Positions 51,064-59,680 of a stretch of DNA of 64,000 bases are shown here, one piece after another. The notes beneath the pieces were generated by a model. The model worked only from the letters and a program-made list of their open reading frames with translations, had not been told where the DNA came from and ran no database searches. The stretch is from CAIKMD01 sp963740675 (GTDB lineage: Bacteria; Pseudomonadota; Alphaproteobacteria; ATCC43930; CGMCC-115725). The translations under genes and the position numbers were made by a program. The stretch spans positions 1-64,000 of the forward strand of contig CAVUFS010000006.1 in assembly GCA_963740675.1 (NCBI GenBank), in the 5' to 3' direction. Every line of letters starts with the position of its first letter. Within the stretch, counting starts at the first letter, position 1.

Positions 51064-52440
51064 ATGGCCTACGCGGCGACGGCGGGCGATCACGGCGACA
51101 TGCGTCACATCGTGGCGCGGCTGGAGCGGCTGCCTTATTGCTCATGGCACCGCAATATGCGTCTCATCATTTGCACGGCCTGGTTCTTCGACGCTTTCAA
51201 TTCCGCCGCCATCGCCTATGTGCTGCCCCCGCTCATCGGCTTATGGCATCTCAGCCCGCAGCAAACCGGCACGATGATCGGTGTCGGTTTCGCCGGTCAA
51301 CTCATCGGCGCGCTGGCTTTCGGCCTGTCCGGCGAGCGCTGGGGCCGGCGCAATTCGATGCTGTTCACGCTGTTGCTCTTCGCCCTCGCCTCGCTCGCCT
51401 GCGCCTTCGCGATGAATTACGAAACGCTGCTGAGCTTGCGCTTCATCCAAGGCATCGGGCTGGGCGGCGAAGTGCCGTTGATGGCGGCTTACGTCAATGA
51501 ATTCGCCAAGGCGCGGAATCGCGGCCGGTTCTCAGTTTCGATCCAGGTGCTGTTCTCGATCGCGCTGTTCTTCGTTGCGCTGATCGGCGTCTGGGTCGTG
51601 CCGCATTTCGGCTGGCAATGGATGTTTGTCATCGGCGCGTTGCCGGCGCTGGTCGCGCTGCCGCTGCGCACCGTCCTGCCGGAATCGCCGCGCTGGCTCG
51701 CAAGCCAGGGCCGCTATGCCGAGGCCGATGCCGCGCTCGCCCGCATCGAAGCGATCGCCGCGCGCGAAGGCAAAGAGCCGGCGCCGCTGCCCGCGAGCCT
51801 GCCTATGGTCAAAGAGGTGAAGCCGCACATCGGCGATCTCTTCAAGGGCATCTACCTGAAGCGCACGATCTCGGTCTGGTTCATCTGGATCGGCGCTTAT
51901 TTCGTCTCTTACGGCCTCAATGCCTGGGCGCCGTCACTCTATCGCACCGTCTATCATCTGCCGGTCGACGAAGCACTGCGATACGGGCTCTACACCAGCG
52001 CGATCGGCCTCTGCGCCTCGGCGCTGACGATCTGGATGATCGAAGCGGTCGGCCGCCGGCCGATGCTGATCATGAGTCTCAGCGGCTGCGCCATCTTCCT
52101 ACTAACCTTCGCCTTCCTGCCTCAGCTCAGCGCATTCGGCACCTGGGTCATGACGACGTCGGGCTTCTTCTTCCTCGGCTTCTCCCTGCTCAGCCTTGCG
52201 ACCTACACCGCAGAGATTTATCCAACGCATCTGCGCGCTTTGGGCGGCGGCGTCGCCAGCGCGTGGCAGCGCGGTGCCTCGATGGTCGGCACAACGCTGG
52301 TCGGCTTCATCCTGCCCTATTGGGGCATCAACGCGGTGTTCGTGATGTTCGGGCTGTTCGCGCTGATGGGCGCCGTGACGGCGATCTTCTTCGCGATCGA
52401 GACCCGCGCCCAGGTGTTGGAGCAACTTTCGCCGGCGTAG
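51064..52440 (+). CDS. MFS transporter, organic acid/sugar porter type
   Basis: A 458-residue, 12-span MFS transporter. It shows DAFNSAAIAYVLPPLIGLW in helix 1, the motif-A loop GLSGERWGRRN, GIGLGGEVPLMAAYVNEF in helix 4, PESPRWLASQGRYAEADAAL at the central loop start, and LATYTAEIYPTHLRALGGGV late. These features place it in the group of SP/AAHS-like importers (niacin, aromatic acid or metabolite:H+ symporters), not drug efflux. It diverges from the SBP gene at 50872 and may import the compound processed by the dehydrogenase next door. Confidence 0.88.
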   Translation: MAYAATAGDHGDMRHIVARLERLPYCSWHRNMRLIICTAWFFDAFNSAAIAYVLPPLIGLWHLSPQQTGTMIGVGFAGQLIGALAFGLSGERWGRRNSMLFTLLLFALASLACAFAMNYETLLSLRFIQGIGLGGEVPLMAAYVNEFAKARNRGRFSVSIQVLFSIALFFVALIGVWVVPHFGWQWMFVIGALPALVALPLRTVLPESPRWLASQGRYAEADAALARIEAIAAREGKEPAPLPASLPMVKEVKPHIGDLFKGIYLKRTISVWFIWIGAYFVSYGLNAWAPSLYRTVYHLPVDEALRYGLYTSAIGLCASALTIWMIEAVGRRPMLIMSLSGCAIFLLTFAFLPQLSAFGTWVMTTSGFFFLGFSLLSLATYTAEIYPTHLRALGGGVASAWQRGASMVGTTLVGFILPYWGINAVFVMFGLFALMGAVTAIFFAIETRAQVLEQLSPA

Positions 52441-52455
52441 TTTGATCCAACGAAT

Positions 52456-52704
52456 CTAGGATCGGAACAACAGCTTGTGGATCGCGGCCGCTTTATCCAT
52501 CGGCAGCTCGTGTCCCGGCACCCAGCCGGCGCGCAACTCGGCCGTGAGCGTCAGCAGCACCACGCCGATGACGAGAATGGCAGAAGCCGCAGCGGTAACC
52601 GTCACCCAGAACTCCCAGCGGAGCGGTGTCGGCTCGATCGTTATGACGCCATGGGTCAGTTCGAGCTCGGCCAGAGCACGTTCTGAAAGATCGATATCCG
52701 TCAT
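52456..52704 (-). CDS. Small single-span membrane protein
   Basis: An 82-residue protein: an acidic N-terminus (SERALAELELTHGVI), one membrane span (about 32-54, VTVTAAASAILVIGVVLLTL), and a C-terminal segment (GWVPGHELPMDKAAAIHKLL). ATG 52704 has only a weak AGGCGA site. It is convergent with the MFS gene. The function is unknown. Confidence 0.62.
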   Translation of the reverse strand: MTDIDLSERALAELELTHGVITIEPTPLRWEFWVTVTAAASAILVIGVVLLTLTAELRAGWVPGHELPMDKAAAIHKLLFRS

Positions 52705-52812
52705 CGGATCGCCTGCGAGAGCTCGGGTTGTAAGCCGAAGCTCTACACGCGAATTACGGTCGCGCGATGGCGGTTCCGAGGAAAACTAGGGCGATCAGTG
52801 CCTTGTGGAACT

Positions 52813-53913
52813 TTACTCCGCCGCGTGAGCGCGCTGCAGCGGCACGAAGTGATTGCCCTTGGAGATGGGACCGATCGCATCGGCGATGCGCGTGAAGTTG
52901 TCGCCGCCATCCTCACTGAGATAGACAGCACCGTCGGTATCGCCGAGGAAAAGGCTATAGCCGCCGGGCCACGCCACGATACTCATCGCCTCGATGTTGC
53001 ACGGCGCGGTCTCGGGAATGCCATGCGTCAGATGCTCCCAATGCTTGCCCTCGTCGCGGCTGCGCAGCACCGCCGTGCCGGCATCGTGCGATTGGCGCCA
53101 AAGACCGGGATGCCCCGCCGCGCCCGACATGAAGAGCGTCTTTTCATCGGGTGAGAGGCCAATGTGATCGGGATAGGACAAACGGAAGCTCTCATCCGTC
53201 ATGCGCGCCCAATGCTGCCCACCATCCTCGCTGCGATAAGAGCCGCAGCCGGTGGTCATGAACATGCGATCGGGCCGCGACGGCACGATCACGACGTTGT
53301 GCAGATCCTTGAAGGCGCGATCCTCGGGCCGCGAATAATCAGCAAGCTCGCGCCAGCTTTGTCCGGCATCGCGCGTCTCCAACAACGCGCCCTGCTCGAT
53401 CGCGGCAAAGATGTGCTGCGGATCGCGCGGATCGAAAGCGAGCGCCTTGGTATGCGCGATATGCGGCGGCGCCGGGAAAGTCCAATCCTTGTTCTTCTGC
53501 TCGCTGATCGCCGGCCGCTCGCTCCAGCTCTTGCCGAGATCGGTGCTGCGGAAGAGCGAGGCCGGCTCGGTGCCGGCATAGATCACGAGCGCACCATTCT
53601 CGATCACCGCCGCGAGCGTGTAGATGTCGTGAAGCCGCATACCTTCGTTGCGCGGCACCCAGCTATGGCCGTCGGCACTCCAGAAGATGCCGTCGCCGTG
53701 CGTGCCGGCGAAAACACCCGGCCGGCCGCCCGGCAGCATCGTCATCGTGCTGATGTGGTGCTGCTCGAGCGCAGTCGCGGCGAGTTGCCAGGGCGCGCCC
53801 AGCCTTTCGCGCTCGAGGAGCTTGATGCCGGTCGCGGTGGCGACGATGAGCTTGGTCGGCGGCGCACCGCCATCAAAGCGGCCTTGACCATTCGGCGAGA
53901 GAACAGCTTCCAT
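52813..53913 (-). CDS. BNR/Asp-box beta-propeller (sialidase-like) protein
   Basis: A 366-residue propeller protein with at least five Asp boxes (S/T-X-D-X-G-X-X-W): STDLGKSW, TRDAGQSW, SEDGGQHW, SRDEGKHW and SEDGGDNF. These repeats mark the turn of each blade in sialidases, photosystem II assembly factor Ycf48 and VPS10-like glycosyl hydrolases. There is no signal peptide and no sialidase arginine triad that I can place, so an enzymatic role is doubtful. A cytoplasmic binding or scaffold function is as likely. ATG 53913 is followed by a low-complexity start (MEAVLSPNGQGRFDGG). Confidence 0.82.
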   Translation of the reverse strand: MEAVLSPNGQGRFDGGAPPTKLIVATATGIKLLERERLGAPWQLAATALEQHHISTMTMLPGGRPGVFAGTHGDGIFWSADGHSWVPRNEGMRLHDIYTLAAVIENGALVIYAGTEPASLFRSTDLGKSWSERPAISEQKNKDWTFPAPPHIAHTKALAFDPRDPQHIFAAIEQGALLETRDAGQSWRELADYSRPEDRAFKDLHNVVIVPSRPDRMFMTTGCGSYRSEDGGQHWARMTDESFRLSYPDHIGLSPDEKTLFMSGAAGHPGLWRQSHDAGTAVLRSRDEGKHWEHLTHGIPETAPCNIEAMSIVAWPGGYSLFLGDTDGAVYLSEDGGDNFTRIADAIGPISKGNHFVPLQRAHAAE

Positions 53914-54003
53914 GGCGAAACCTCCTCTAATCTAGCCTTTTTACCATTTTACGCCCAGGCGCAGCGCCGACCCAAGCCCCTTGATCGCCTAGCTGTAATG
54001 CCC

Positions 54004-54624
54004 CTAGCTGTTAATTGCCCAGGCGCGCTGAACCGCGGGACGCGCGCCGATCGCATCGTGCCAGCGCTTCAGGTTGGGATAGGGATCGAGACCGAGATCG
54101 GCGCCCGCGATGCGTGTATCGGGATAGCAGGCGATGTCGGCGACCGTGTAGGTATCGCCCGCGAGATAGGCGTTTTTCGCGAGATGCGTGTCGAAGACAC
54201 TGAAGCAATCGCGCACCACCTCGGCATAATGCTTCTTGGCCGCCGGCACATCCTGATCGAAGCGGCGCGTGAAGAGCCCGTATTGCTGCGCCAGCGGCGT
54301 GAAGGTCGAGCTGCCGTAGAACAGCCATTGGTCGACCTTGACCCGCGCGGCCGGCGACGACGGATAGAGCACACCGCCCGCCTTCTCGCCGAGATATTTG
54401 AGCATCGCACCGGATTCGCACAGCGAGACGCGCGTGCCGCCCGGCCCGTCATCATCGACCAGCGCGGGGATTTTATGACCGGGGCTGAGTTGCAGATATT
54501 CCGGCGCGAATTGCGCCTTCTTCGTCAGATCGACCGCGATCTTCTTATGCGGCAGACCCGTCTCTTCGATGACCTGCAGCGCTTTGCGGCCGTTATCGGT
54601 GAGCCAATAATAAATCTCGATCAT
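54004..54624 (-). CDS. Glutathione S-transferase, nu-class (YfcG-like)
   Basis: A 206-residue GST. IEIYYWLTDNGRKALQVIEE is the characteristic start of the nu-class/YfcG-YghU group (Thr/Asn in place of the catalytic Tyr/Cys). LSPGHKIPALVDDDG and LCESGAMLKYLGEKAGG form the glutathione site, and KNAYLAGDTYTVADIACYPD is the C-terminal signature. Relatives have disulfide reductase activity on glutathione-linked substrates. It is the third GST gene in this window, transcribed alone. Confidence 0.88.
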   Translation of the reverse strand: MIEIYYWLTDNGRKALQVIEETGLPHKKIAVDLTKKAQFAPEYLQLSPGHKIPALVDDDGPGGTRVSLCESGAMLKYLGEKAGGVLYPSSPAARVKVDQWLFYGSSTFTPLAQQYGLFTRRFDQDVPAAKKHYAEVVRDCFSVFDTHLAKNAYLAGDTYTVADIACYPDTRIAGADLGLDPYPNLKRWHDAIGARPAVQRAWAINS

Positions 54625-54784
54625 GCCCGAACCCTCCCCTTTCGCTTGGCGATTTGCTGACCTCTATTGAGGCAGAAATCGCGGCGAATGACAAATCGCG
54701 CGACTGTCCTCAACCGATCGCACGTGGAGCGTTCACGCGCCAACCGCCTGTTCAGCGCAAATCGGCGTCCAGCTCTCCCGAACA

Positions 54785-54810
54785 AAAAGGCCGCCCGAAG
54801 GCGGCCTTTT
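54785..54810 (-). terminator. Rho-independent terminator of clpA
   Basis: A perfect 11-bp stem, AAAAGGCCGCC / GGCGGCCTTTT, with a CGAA loop. In the leftward direction the stem is followed by a run of Ts (TTTTTG). It lies 25 bp after the clpA stop. Confidence 0.92.
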
Positions 54811-54834
54811 CGCTGATCGCTCGATGCGACGAGC

Positions 54835-57177
54835 TTACTCGACGTATTCCGGCTCTTTCGGTGCGTCGGGCTCGTCCGGTGTCGCGGGACGCGGCGGATG
54901 CGCTGCTTCCTCGTAGGCGAAGCTCAGCTTGTCGGTCTCTTTGTCGACCGAGACCTTGACCACGCCACCCTTGGTGAGCTTGCCGAAGAGCAGCTCTTCT
55001 GCCAGCGGCTTCTTCACGCTCTCCTGGATCACGCGGCCCAGCGGGCGGGCGCCGAAGAGCTTGTCATAGCCTTTCGTGGCCAGCCAATCATGCGCCGCTT
55101 CATCGAGCACAATCTGCACATTGCGGTCGGCGAGCTGTTCCTCGAGCTGGAGGATGAACTTGTCGACAACGCGGCCGATGGTCTGCGGCGAGAGCGGCGA
55201 GAAGGAGATGATCGCATCGAGCCGGTTGCGGAATTCCGGCGTGAACATGCGATTGATCGCTTCCTGATCGTCGCCCGTGCGCACTTCCGAGCCGAAGCCG
55301 ATCGCGGGCTTCGCCAGATCGGCAGCGCCGGCATTCGTGGTCATGATCAGGATGACGTTGCGGAAATCGACCGTTTTGCCGTTGTGGTCGGTCAGCTTGC
55401 CGTAATCCATCACCTGCAACAGGATGTTGAAGAGATCGGGGTGCGCCTTCTCGATCTCGTCCAGCAGCAGCACTTGATGCGGATGCTGATCGATCGCGTC
55501 GGTGAGCAGCCCGCCCTGGTCGAAGCCGACATAGCCCGGAGGCGCGCCGATAAGACGCGACACCGTGTGCCGCTCCATATATTCCGACATGTCGAAGCGG
55601 GTGAGCTCGATGCCGAGGGTACGCGCGAGCTGGCGCGCCACTTCGGTCTTGCCGACGCCGGTCGGGCCGGAGAACAGGTAGGAGCCGATCGGCTTCTCCT
55701 GCTCGCGCAACCCGGCGCGGGCGAGCTTGATCGCCGCGACAAGGGATTCGATCGCTGGATCCTGACCGAAGACCATGGTCTTGAGATCGCGATCGAGATT
55801 CTTGAGCACCTCTTTGTCGTCGCGCGACACGCTCTTTGGCGGGATACGCGCGATCGTCGCGACCACCGCCTCGACCTCTTTCGCGGTGATGGTCTTGCGG
55901 CGCTTGTTCTCGGGCAGCAGCATCTGCGCCGCGCCGACCTCGTCGATCACATCGATCGCCTTATCCGGCAACTTGCGGTCGCCGATATAACGCGCCGACA
56001 GCTCGACCGCGGTACGGATTGCCTCGGCGGTGTAACGCACCTTGTGGTGGCGCTCGTAGTAAGGCTTCAGCCCGCGCAGGATCTTCACCGCATCCTCGAC
56101 CGACGGCTCGTTGACGTCGATCTTCTGGAAGCGACGGACCAGCGCGCGATCCTTCTCAAAGTAGTTGCGGTATTCCTTATAGGTCGTCGAGCCGATGCAG
56201 CGGATGGTGCCGCTGGAAAGCGCCGGCTTCAGCAGGTTCGACGCATCCATCGCGCCGCCGGACGTGGCACCGGCGCCGATCACCGTATGGATCTCGTCGA
56301 TGAACAGAACCGAGCCCGGCGTCGCTTCGAGCTCGGCGAGCACGGCCTTCAGGCGCTCTTCGAAATCGCCGCGATAGCGCGTGCCGGCGAGCAGCGCGCC
56401 CATATCGAGCGCGAAGATCGTCGCGTTCTGCAGCACCTCGGGCACTTCGCGCTGCACGATGCGGCGCGCGAGACCTTCGGCGATCGCCGTCTTGCCCACG
56501 CCCGGATCGCCGACATAGAGCGGATTGTTCTTCTGGCGGCGGCAAAGGATCTGGATTGTGCGATCGACCTCGTGCTCGCGGCCGATCAGCGGATCGATCT
56601 TTCCGTTGCGCGCCTTCTTGTTGAGGTTGACGCAATACGCATCGAGCGCGTCATGGCCGCGCTTAGCCTTGCCGCCTCCCTCATTGTTGCCGCCTCGCTC
56701 TTCTTCCTCGGAGCCCTGCACGCGCCGTGTCTCGGAGCGGCCCGGCGCCTTGGCGATGCCATGCGAGATGTAATTGACCGCGTCGAAGCGCGTCATCTCC
56801 TGGTCTTGCAGGAAATAGACGGCATTCGATTCGCGCTCCGCGAACATCGCAACCAGCACATTCGCGCCGGTCACTTCCTCGCGGCCCGACGATTGAACGT
56901 GGATCGCGGCGCGCTGCAGCACACGCTGGAACGACGCTGTCGGCTTCGCGTCCTCGACATGGTTCGAGACGAGATTACCGAGCTCGTTGTCCACATAGTG
57001 GGTGACGTCGCGGCGCAGCTTTTCGAGATCGACCGAGCAAGCACGCAGGACAGCCATCGCGTCCTGGTCCTCGATCAACGCCAGCAACAGATGCTCAAGC
57101 GTCGCATACTCATGCCGACGCTCATTGGCGTAGGCGAGAGCGCGATGCAGGGTCTTTTCGAGATTACGCGACAACAT
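54835..57177 (-). CDS. clpA: ATP-dependent Clp protease ATP-binding subunit ClpA
   Basis: A 780-residue Hsp100 unfoldase that feeds substrates to ClpP. The N-domain (residues about 1-145, MLSRNLEKTLHRALAYANER) binds ClpS. The first AAA+ domain has Walker A GDPGVGKTAIAEGLARRIV and Walker B VLFIDEIHTVIGAG. The second has GPTGVGKTEVARQLARTLG and LLLDEIEKAHPDLFNILLQV. A ClpP-contact loop follows in the C-terminal half. The longer upstream frame has no family sequence, so I start at ATG 57177. It follows clpS by 79 bp on the same strand. The C-terminal tail is acidic (PATPDEPDAPKEPEYVE). Confidence 0.97.
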   Translation of the reverse strand: MLSRNLEKTLHRALAYANERRHEYATLEHLLLALIEDQDAMAVLRACSVDLEKLRRDVTHYVDNELGNLVSNHVEDAKPTASFQRVLQRAAIHVQSSGREEVTGANVLVAMFAERESNAVYFLQDQEMTRFDAVNYISHGIAKAPGRSETRRVQGSEEEERGGNNEGGGKAKRGHDALDAYCVNLNKKARNGKIDPLIGREHEVDRTIQILCRRQKNNPLYVGDPGVGKTAIAEGLARRIVQREVPEVLQNATIFALDMGALLAGTRYRGDFEERLKAVLAELEATPGSVLFIDEIHTVIGAGATSGGAMDASNLLKPALSSGTIRCIGSTTYKEYRNYFEKDRALVRRFQKIDVNEPSVEDAVKILRGLKPYYERHHKVRYTAEAIRTAVELSARYIGDRKLPDKAIDVIDEVGAAQMLLPENKRRKTITAKEVEAVVATIARIPPKSVSRDDKEVLKNLDRDLKTMVFGQDPAIESLVAAIKLARAGLREQEKPIGSYLFSGPTGVGKTEVARQLARTLGIELTRFDMSEYMERHTVSRLIGAPPGYVGFDQGGLLTDAIDQHPHQVLLLDEIEKAHPDLFNILLQVMDYGKLTDHNGKTVDFRNVILIMTTNAGAADLAKPAIGFGSEVRTGDDQEAINRMFTPEFRNRLDAIISFSPLSPQTIGRVVDKFILQLEEQLADRNVQIVLDEAAHDWLATKGYDKLFGARPLGRVIQESVKKPLAEELLFGKLTKGGVVKVSVDKETDKLSFAYEEAAHPPRPATPDEPDAPKEPEYVE

Positions 57178-57256
57178 TGACGTCGTATTCCTGTTGCTGT
57201 GGCTGCTGAGAGGCTCGGCTTTCTCCAGACGGTCGCTAACGTTCAACCCTTATTAT

Positions 57257-57586
57257 CTAATCCTTCTCCAACGTACATTGTAGCGGATGTTGGTGCTGGC
57301 GGGCGAAATCCATCACCTGTGTCACTTTGGTCTCCGCTACCTCGTAGGTATAGACGCCACACACGCCGACCCCGCGGCGATGGACATGCAGCATGATGCG
57401 AGTCGCTTCCTCGCGGTTCTTGTTGAAGAACCGCTCGAGGATGTGGACGACGAATTCCATCGGCGTGTAGTCGTCATTCAGCATCAAAACCTTGTACATC
57501 GACGGCTTCTTCGTCTTCGCCTTCGGCTTGACGATAACGCCCGTGTTGGGACCTTCAGTCCCGTTTTTCTTTTCGATGTCGCTCAT
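57257..57586 (-). CDS. clpS: ATP-dependent Clp protease adaptor ClpS
   Basis: A 109-residue adaptor that delivers N-degron proteins to ClpAP. A disordered N-terminus (about 1-30) is followed by the core: MYKVLMLNDDYTPMEFVVHI, with the NDD residues that bind the N-terminal amino group, then REEATRIMLHVHRRGVGVCG, and YEVAETKVTQVMDFARQHQH. ATG 57586 begins MSDIEKKNG; the frame is open further but without family sequence. It is immediately upstream of clpA, the standard alphaproteobacterial order. Confidence 0.96.
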   Translation of the reverse strand: MSDIEKKNGTEGPNTGVIVKPKAKTKKPSMYKVLMLNDDYTPMEFVVHILERFFNKNREEATRIMLHVHRRGVGVCGVYTYEVAETKVTQVMDFARQHQHPLQCTLEKD

Positions 57587-57761
57587 GCCGAACCGGTCGG
57601 TCGAACATCCCGTGCTGTGGGCAAAAAACAAAGCCGATAGGCCATGATATGGTCTCTTTCGCCCCAGGGCAAAGCCGTTTCTAAATCATCCACAGAGCGA
57701 CAAAAAAACGCGGCTTGGCGGCGAGTTTTTGCAAGCGGCAAAAATGCCGGCGGCACGCCGA

Positions 57762-58133
57762 TCAGGTCTTCGCTCGCACCGTCCAGGCGCCCATACTCGC
57801 GCCAAAGAGCGACCAGCCGAGCTCCGACAGCTTCACACTGCGCTCGACAAAGCCTTCGAGACTGCGCTTGGCGAAATCGGTTTGCAGCCGCACGACGTCA
57901 TCGAGCGTGCGCGCGCCGATAAGGCTGCGCGCGGTCTGGCCCGCGCTTTCGAACGTCGCACGCGAGTATTGCGCGACTTCCTCGCCGATCGCTTCCAGCC
58001 CAGCGCCGAGCGCCGTATTCGAATTCATCACTGCGGCGATGGTTTCGCGACTAAATTTCACGAAATCGGCGTAACCCGGTGCAGAAAGTAGCACCGCATC
58101 CTCCGGACGCAGAGTAGTGGTCGCCTTGGCCAT
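57762..58133 (-). CDS. Phasin-family protein
   Basis: A 123-residue helical phasin that would coat polyhydroxyalkanoate granules. The amphipathic helix run is ADFVKFSRETIAAVMNSNTA, GLEAIGEEVAQYSRATFESA and ARTLDDVVRLQTDFAKRSLE, with the phasin-typical FGASMGAWTVRAKT end. ATG 58133 (MAKATTTLRPEDAV) is preferred over the longer upstream frame. A TGC-AAT-GCA motif lies 25 bp upstream, where a PhaR repressor could bind. Confidence 0.88.
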   Translation of the reverse strand: MAKATTTLRPEDAVLLSAPGYADFVKFSRETIAAVMNSNTALGAGLEAIGEEVAQYSRATFESAGQTARSLIGARTLDDVVRLQTDFAKRSLEGFVERSVKLSELGWSLFGASMGAWTVRAKT

Positions 58134-58157
58134 AACCCGATTCCGTACGTAGTTTGA

Positions 58158-58166
58158 TGCAATGCA
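58158..58166. promoter_or_regulatory. Possible PhaR-type motif upstream of phasin gene
   Basis: TGCAATGCA, a TGC-N3-GCA arrangement, lies 25 bp before the phasin start. PhaR repressors in alphaproteobacteria are reported to bind such spaced TGC/GCA sites. This is one short motif and could occur by chance. Confidence 0.35.
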
Positions 58167-58381
58167 ATGTAGGTTGGACTTTACTAAAATCCACCTTACG
58201 CGCGGTTTTATGCGGTGCAGCAACCGTCCTCTGGGTGCTCCGCACGAAACGGTCTCGCGGCCGCCGACGGATGTAAAAAATTTTCCGAGCCGGCACGTCG
58301 ACGTTCTTTACGTTACATCAATGATTTAGTAACCTATGTTCGCTTGATTATACATCTTTGGCCGCGCAATCGGGGAGTTTT

Positions 58382-59680
58382 ATGGTGAAAAGCGGGTTCC
58401 TGCGCTCTGGCTTTGTGTCTTTCGCGGCGGTTTTCCTGGTTTTTGCTACGGCGGTCGCCTTCTCGGCCACAGTTCATGCCGCGCAATATTCGTCGATCGT
58501 CATCGACGCCCAGACCGGGCAAGTGGTCAGCGAATATAACGCCAACTCGCCGAACTACCCCGCTTCCCTGACCAAGATGATGACGCTCTACCTCACTTTC
58601 GAGGCGCTGGAGCATCACGACATCACCCTCAGCACCGTTTTCCCCGTCTCTGCCCATGCGGCCGCCCAAGAGCCCACGAAGCTTAATCTGGTCGCCGGGC
58701 AGTCGATTGCCGTCCACGACCTGATTCTCGGCCTTGTCACCCAGTCGGCGAACGACGCCGCGGTCGTCCTCGGTGAAGGCCTTGGCGGCAGCGAAGCGGC
58801 CTTTGCGGAGAAGATGACCCGCACGGCGCGGGCCATGGGCATGGATAACACCACCTTCCACAACGCCTCGGGCCTGCCGAACCCCTTTCAAAAGACCACG
58901 GCGCGCGATCTCTCCAAGCTTGCCCGGCGCATCTACCTCGATTTCCCGCGCGAATACGCCTATTTCAGCACCACGTCGTTCACCTATCACGGCGTGACCT
59001 ACGGCAATCATAATCACCTGATGAGCGCCTTTGCCGGCATGGACGGCATCAAGACCGGCTTCATCCACGCTTCGGGCTTCAACCTCGCCGCTTCGGCCGT
59101 GCGTAACAATCGCCGCCTGATCGGCGTTGTGATGGGCGGCGTCTCGGCCCATGCCCGCGACATGAAGATGGCGTCGCTGCTCAATGCCGGTTTCGACGGT
59201 CGCCCCTCGCCCGACATCTTGATGGCGTCGAACCAGTCGAAGAAGACGATGGTGGCGTCGGCTGAAACGAAGAAGGCCCCGCAGGGCCGCATGACGCTGC
59301 ACTTGATCGCCAAGCGTGCGGTTGGCGGCCTCGCCAATCTCTCGCCGATTAGCAAAGCTGAAGCCGCGACCTCGCCGCGCAACGCCTCCCATTATGCGAT
59401 CCAGGTCGGCGCCTTCCGCGCCCGTGCCACGGCCTCACGCGCGGCGACGGCAGCCCGCGCGCAAGCCCCGGCTGCGCGCAGCAAGCCGGTCGTCGTGGTC
59501 ATGACCCGTTCGCATCACGGCGCGGTCTACAATGCGCGGATCATCGATTTGAATGCCAACGAGGCGCGTGCCGCTTGCGACACGCTGCACCGCGAGCACC
59601 GCGCTTGCACGGTGCTCGGCCCGACGATGCAGGTTGCCGGTCAGAAGGCCGGCGGTGCGACGCCGCTCTCGCGCAGCTGA
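58382..59680 (+). CDS. D-alanyl-D-alanine carboxypeptidase (DacF type) with SPOR domain
   Basis: A 432-residue penicillin-binding protein that trims peptidoglycan stem peptides. The signal peptide ends VHA (about residue 33). Serine-peptidase motifs are complete: SLTK (Ser-X-X-Lys), SAN (Ser-X-Asn) and KTG. After the catalytic domain, an Ala-rich linker leads to a SPOR domain (about 345-430; HYAIQVGAFRARATA, VYNARIIDLNANEARAACDT), which targets denuded glycan at the septum. ATG 58382 has a GGGGAG site; an earlier in-frame ATG lies eight codons upstream. Its 3' end overlaps the convergent pmm gene by 40 bp. Confidence 0.93.
   Translation: MVKSGFLRSGFVSFAAVFLVFATAVAFSATVHAAQYSSIVIDAQTGQVVSEYNANSPNYPASLTKMMTLYLTFEALEHHDITLSTVFPVSAHAAAQEPTKLNLVAGQSIAVHDLILGLVTQSANDAAVVLGEGLGGSEAAFAEKMTRTARAMGMDNTTFHNASGLPNPFQKTTARDLSKLARRIYLDFPREYAYFSTTSFTYHGVTYGNHNHLMSAFAGMDGIKTGFIHASGFNLAASAVRNNRRLIGVVMGGVSAHARDMKMASLLNAGFDGRPSPDILMASNQSKKTMVASAETKKAPQGRMTLHLIAKRAVGGLANLSPISKAEAATSPRNASHYAIQVGAFRARATASRAATAARAQAPAARSKPVVVVMTRSHHGAVYNARIIDLNANEARAACDTLHREHRACTVLGPTMQVAGQKAGGATPLSRS

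Noticed and set aside
54898..57180. A 760-codon open frame antisense to clpA
   Set aside because: It is a codon-bias shadow: clpA on the other strand has complete AAA+ motifs, and the antisense product has no recognisable domain.
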